Positions 61,958 to 64,000 of a stretch of DNA of 64,000 nucleotides are shown here, in pieces (the stretch's first letter is position 1; every line of letters starts with the position of its first letter). The notes beneath the pieces are model-generated. The model was not told the DNA's origin. It made no database searches and saw nothing but the letters and a program-made list of their open reading frames with translations. Origin of the DNA: G020348185 sp964525045 (lineage in GTDB: Bacteria; Nitrospirota; Nitrospiria; Nitrospirales; UBA8639); the NCBI GenBank assembly GCA_964525045.1, contig CAZGFD010000018.1:10494-74493 (forward strand). Direction: 5' to 3'. The translations under genes were made by a program, and so were the position numbers.

Positions 61958-63598
61958 TTGGAACGATCAGTAATTGATTATTATACCGTTCTGGGAAAAA
62001 TCGGGAAAATTCTTTGTGTCATACCGGATTTTGATGCAGGGTGGAAAACCATTACCGAGTATTTCGGTCAGGCAATTGCCTGGGACCGAGCGGAGGTGAT
62101 GATTTATCTGTCTGAATTAGACTCCTTTGAACTGTATTCCCTGCAAACAACATATTCCAAGGTCATTCTAAGTCGGGACTCCCTCATCCCTAGAAAGGGA
62201 AGCGCATGTGGCTGGGTTTTCGATAATGGTGAAATAAATGTCCGCCGTGACATTTCGCATCACGAGCCCTTTTCGGAGGATAGCTCCTATGCCAAAGAAG
62301 GGTTGAAGCGAATAATCAATATTCCACTTCTCGTCCGGGGCTCGTGCCTGGGGACCTTGAATATCGGAACTTTTGAATCCGGCGATCCATCCGCTAACGA
62401 CCTCGATTTTCTCAGGCAACTATCTTGTCAGCTTGCGATGGCGATAGACAATGTTTTAGCCCATGACCAAATCACTCGGCTTCGCAAAAAGCGGGCAGTT
62501 GAAACCCAACAGACCAAACCCGATCTGAAAGGCCGACGGTCCCCTGGGACCATGATTGGGTCAAGCAAAATTCTAATGAAAGCTATTAACTTGGCAGAAT
62601 CGGTTGCCCCAACCGATACAACCGTTCTCCTTACAGGTGAAACCGGAACGGGTAAGGAACTCATGGCGCAATATATTCATGACCTCAGTTCTCGCCGTGC
62701 CGGCCCCTTTGTCCGAGTCAATTGTGCAGGTTTTCCTTCCGGGCTAGTGGAAAGCGAACTGTTTGGCCACGAACGGGGCTCTTTCACAGGGGCAGAACAC
62801 CGAAAGCAGGGGAAATTTGAGTTGGCTCATAAGGGAACGCTTTTTCTGGACGAAATTGGGGAATTGCCCGCAGATGCCCAGGCAAAATTGTTAAGGGTCT
62901 TACAGGACGGCCTTGTCGACCGGGTCGGAGGGACGGAATTAATTCCCGTTGACGTGCGCATTATTGCCGCGACAAATTCGGATCTCCGCGAGTCTATTCG
63001 TACCTTGCGCTTTCGCCCAGATCTGTATTTTCGCCTTCATGTTTTTCCCATTTCCCTCCCATCTCTTCGAGACCGGATGTCGGACATCCCGCTCTTGGCC
63101 AATCATTTTCTGAAATATTATGGTTCAAAGTTTCAACGACCCTGCAAACAGATTGCCTCCGATTCGCTTGAACGGCTTATTGGTTACTCCTGGCCAGGAA
63201 ATATCCGGGAACTTCAAAACGTGATTGAACGAGCCACCATCCTATCAAATTCGGAATTCCTCCAAATTGATGATCTTCTATTCAACTCACCTCAACCATC
63301 ACAGCAAGTCGTATCAGAGCTTAATTTGAAAGACTTGGAAAAAATTAAAATTTTGGAAGCTTTGGAAAAGACTGATTGGCAAATCGATGGGACCCAAGGA
63401 GCGGCAAAACTTTTAGGCCTCAATAATAGCACGCTTCGAAGTCGCCTAAAGAAGTTGGGAATCAAAAGACCAACTCCTCCTAATAAAAATCCCAATGGGG
63501 CCTACTCATTTATACCCTCCTGTTTTTCAGAGTGGACTTTGAACATTGAATCTTCCATTCCCTACTTTGATTACTTTTTTTATACGTTCCAGATTTAA
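61958..63598 (+). CDS. GAF-domain sigma-54 activator (NorR/FhlA type)
   Basis: 546 residues. GAF domain (about 15-170), AAA+ central domain with Walker A GETGTGKE (227-234), GSFTGA loop (274-279; usually GAFTGA) that contacts sigma-54, Walker B LFLDEI (295-300), arginine fingers, and a Fis-type helix-turn-helix near 460-505 (TQGAAKLLGLNNSTLRSRLKKLG). It has no receiver domain, so a small molecule or redox signal through the GAF domain is likely. The start is a TTG with a very strong GGAGGGGGG 3-11 bases upstream. A tail of about 35 residues follows the HTH. The next gene has a sigma-54 promoter. Confidence 0.93.
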   Translation: MERSVIDYYTVLGKIGKILCVIPDFDAGWKTITEYFGQAIAWDRAEVMIYLSELDSFELYSLQTTYSKVILSRDSLIPRKGSACGWVFDNGEINVRRDISHHEPFSEDSSYAKEGLKRIINIPLLVRGSCLGTLNIGTFESGDPSANDLDFLRQLSCQLAMAIDNVLAHDQITRLRKKRAVETQQTKPDLKGRRSPGTMIGSSKILMKAINLAESVAPTDTTVLLTGETGTGKELMAQYIHDLSSRRAGPFVRVNCAGFPSGLVESELFGHERGSFTGAEHRKQGKFELAHKGTLFLDEIGELPADAQAKLLRVLQDGLVDRVGGTELIPVDVRIIAATNSDLRESIRTLRFRPDLYFRLHVFPISLPSLRDRMSDIPLLANHFLKYYGSKFQRPCKQIASDSLERLIGYSWPGNIRELQNVIERATILSNSEFLQIDDLLFNSPQPSQQVVSELNLKDLEKIKILEALEKTDWQIDGTQGAAKLLGLNNSTLRSRLKKLGIKRPTPPNKNPNGAYSFIPSCFSEWTLNIESSIPYFDYFFYTFQI

Positions 63599-63610
63599 AC
63601 ATCTCTGCAT

Positions 63611-63659
63611 GCATTGAAAATTCAATGCTCTGGCCATATTTCAATCGAAATTTCAATGC
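63611..63659. promoter_or_regulatory. Upstream activator site, perfect palindrome plus half sites
   Basis: GCATTGAA-AA-TTCAATGC (63611-63628), perfect 8-bp arms with a 2-base centre, then TTTCAAT and TTTCAATGCC half sites to 63659. It is 126 bases upstream of the sigma-54 promoter at 63754, a usual distance for enhancer-binding proteins, and directly follows the activator gene. Confidence 0.65.
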
Positions 63660-63753
63660 CATAGGTCGTTGATTTTCTCCACTCCTCCAATACAAATCAA
63701 TTATTCCTTAAGTTTTTCAACAGTATAATTTTTTTTGCTACCAAAAGGTAATA

Positions 63754-63769
63754 GGGCATGGCAGTTGCT
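63754..63769 (+). promoter_or_regulatory. Sigma-54 (-24/-12) promoter
   Basis: GGGCAT-N5-TTGCT: the invariant GG (63755-63756) and GC (63767-63768) are exactly 10 bases apart. The -24 part departs from consensus in its first and last base. Transcription should start near 63780, about 148 bases before the ATG at 63928. Confidence 0.7.
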
Positions 63770-63927
63770 TTCCCTATTTCAGTCTTTCTCTCGATCCAAA
63801 GCTACTTCATGAGTCGGGAGGGAAGTTTATGGGAAGGGAGGTGATAAAAATTAGTGAAATGGATTCCTGATTTTTTAGGAATTTTTCTGGTTGATTTATT
63901 TCCTCACAATTGAAGGGAGGTATTTTC

Positions 63928-64000
63928 ATGTTTTTATCTAGACGTCAATTTTTAAAGGTATCTGCCGGGACGGTGGCGGCGGTGGCCTTGGCCGACAAAG
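63928..64000 (+). CDS. nxrA: Tat-exported protein, start only; probable NxrA-type molybdopterin subunit
   Basis: Only 24 codons are in the window: MFLSRRQFLKVSAGTVAAVA followed by LADK. SRRQFLK is a textbook twin-arginine motif for a folded, cofactor-carrying periplasmic enzyme. The start resembles the NxrA (nitrite oxidoreductase alpha) precursors of Nitrospira as I remember them, and related alpha subunits of the DMSO reductase family. GGGAGG lies 7 bases before the ATG. The sigma-54 activator, palindrome and promoter upstream suggest regulated expression. The Tat signal is seen directly; the enzyme identity is inference from so few residues. Confidence 0.5.
   Translation, partial: MFLSRRQFLKVSAGTVAAVALADK

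Overview
The window reads as a chromosomal segment of a Gram-negative, probably nitrite-oxidizing Nitrospira-type bacterium. Supporting signs are a hopanoid C-3 methylase (HpnR), a periplasmic beta-carbonic anhydrase, outer-membrane proteins (porin, PagL-like, secretin), and, at the right edge, the first 24 codons of a twin-arginine-exported protein whose N-terminus resembles the NxrA (nitrite oxidoreductase alpha) precursors I know from Nitrospira. Base composition looks close to half G+C (an impression, not a count), which would suit a marine-type lineage better than the GC-richer freshwater ones. The taxonomic call is inference.

Layout. 1-8.3 kb: small secreted or envelope proteins (a partial secreted protein, Tat-exported carbonic anhydrase, NmrA-like oxidoreductase, MltB-like lytic transglycosylase, lipoprotein, BON protein, DUF2934 protein). 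8.3-12.4 kb: a histidine-phosphatase/phosphofructokinase fusion and pyruvate kinase, transcribed divergently from a 300-base leader. 12.6-19.5 kb: porin, orphan substrate-binding protein, DsbA-like thiol oxidoreductase and a group of small secreted proteins. 19.6-26.5 kb: a signalling block with two histidine kinases and a NarL-type regulator in one operon, divergent from a LuxI-type synthase preceded by a 20-bp lux box, followed by a convergent LuxR. 27.8-31.7 kb: a very large secreted beta-helix protein with tandem repeats. 32.6-35.7 kb: PagL-like protein, a hypothetical protein and HpnR. 35.9-57.5 kb: mostly housekeeping genes (NSS transporter, ThyX-like protein, serCA, hisZ-dnaB, xthA, anmK, bolA-grx, MshL-like secretin, TPR proteins). 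57.8-64 kb: a membrane sensor without an output domain, a SulP transporter, a sigma-54 activator, and the start of the Tat-exported protein with a sigma-54 promoter and an upstream palindrome.

The intergenic DNA carries at least four kinds of repeated structure that gene annotation does not explain. (1) A multi-box operator module with fixed spacing lies upstream of three secreted-protein genes or gene groups (16.6, 19.4 and 27.5 kb). (2) Short arrays of a TTTCRGG heptamer occur at twelve loci, all between 35.6 and 59.8 kb. (3) Three REPIN-like pairs of GTAG-headed palindromes occur in the same interval. (4) Three long AT-rich imperfect inverted repeats occur there too. No RAYT transposase, CRISPR array, tRNA or rRNA was seen.

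The strongest functional stories are the right-edge sigma-54 control module for the putative nitrite oxidoreductase, the self-contained LuxI/LuxR/lux-box circuit beside a phosphorelay, and the operator module that appears to tie a giant adhesin-like protein to several small secreted proteins.
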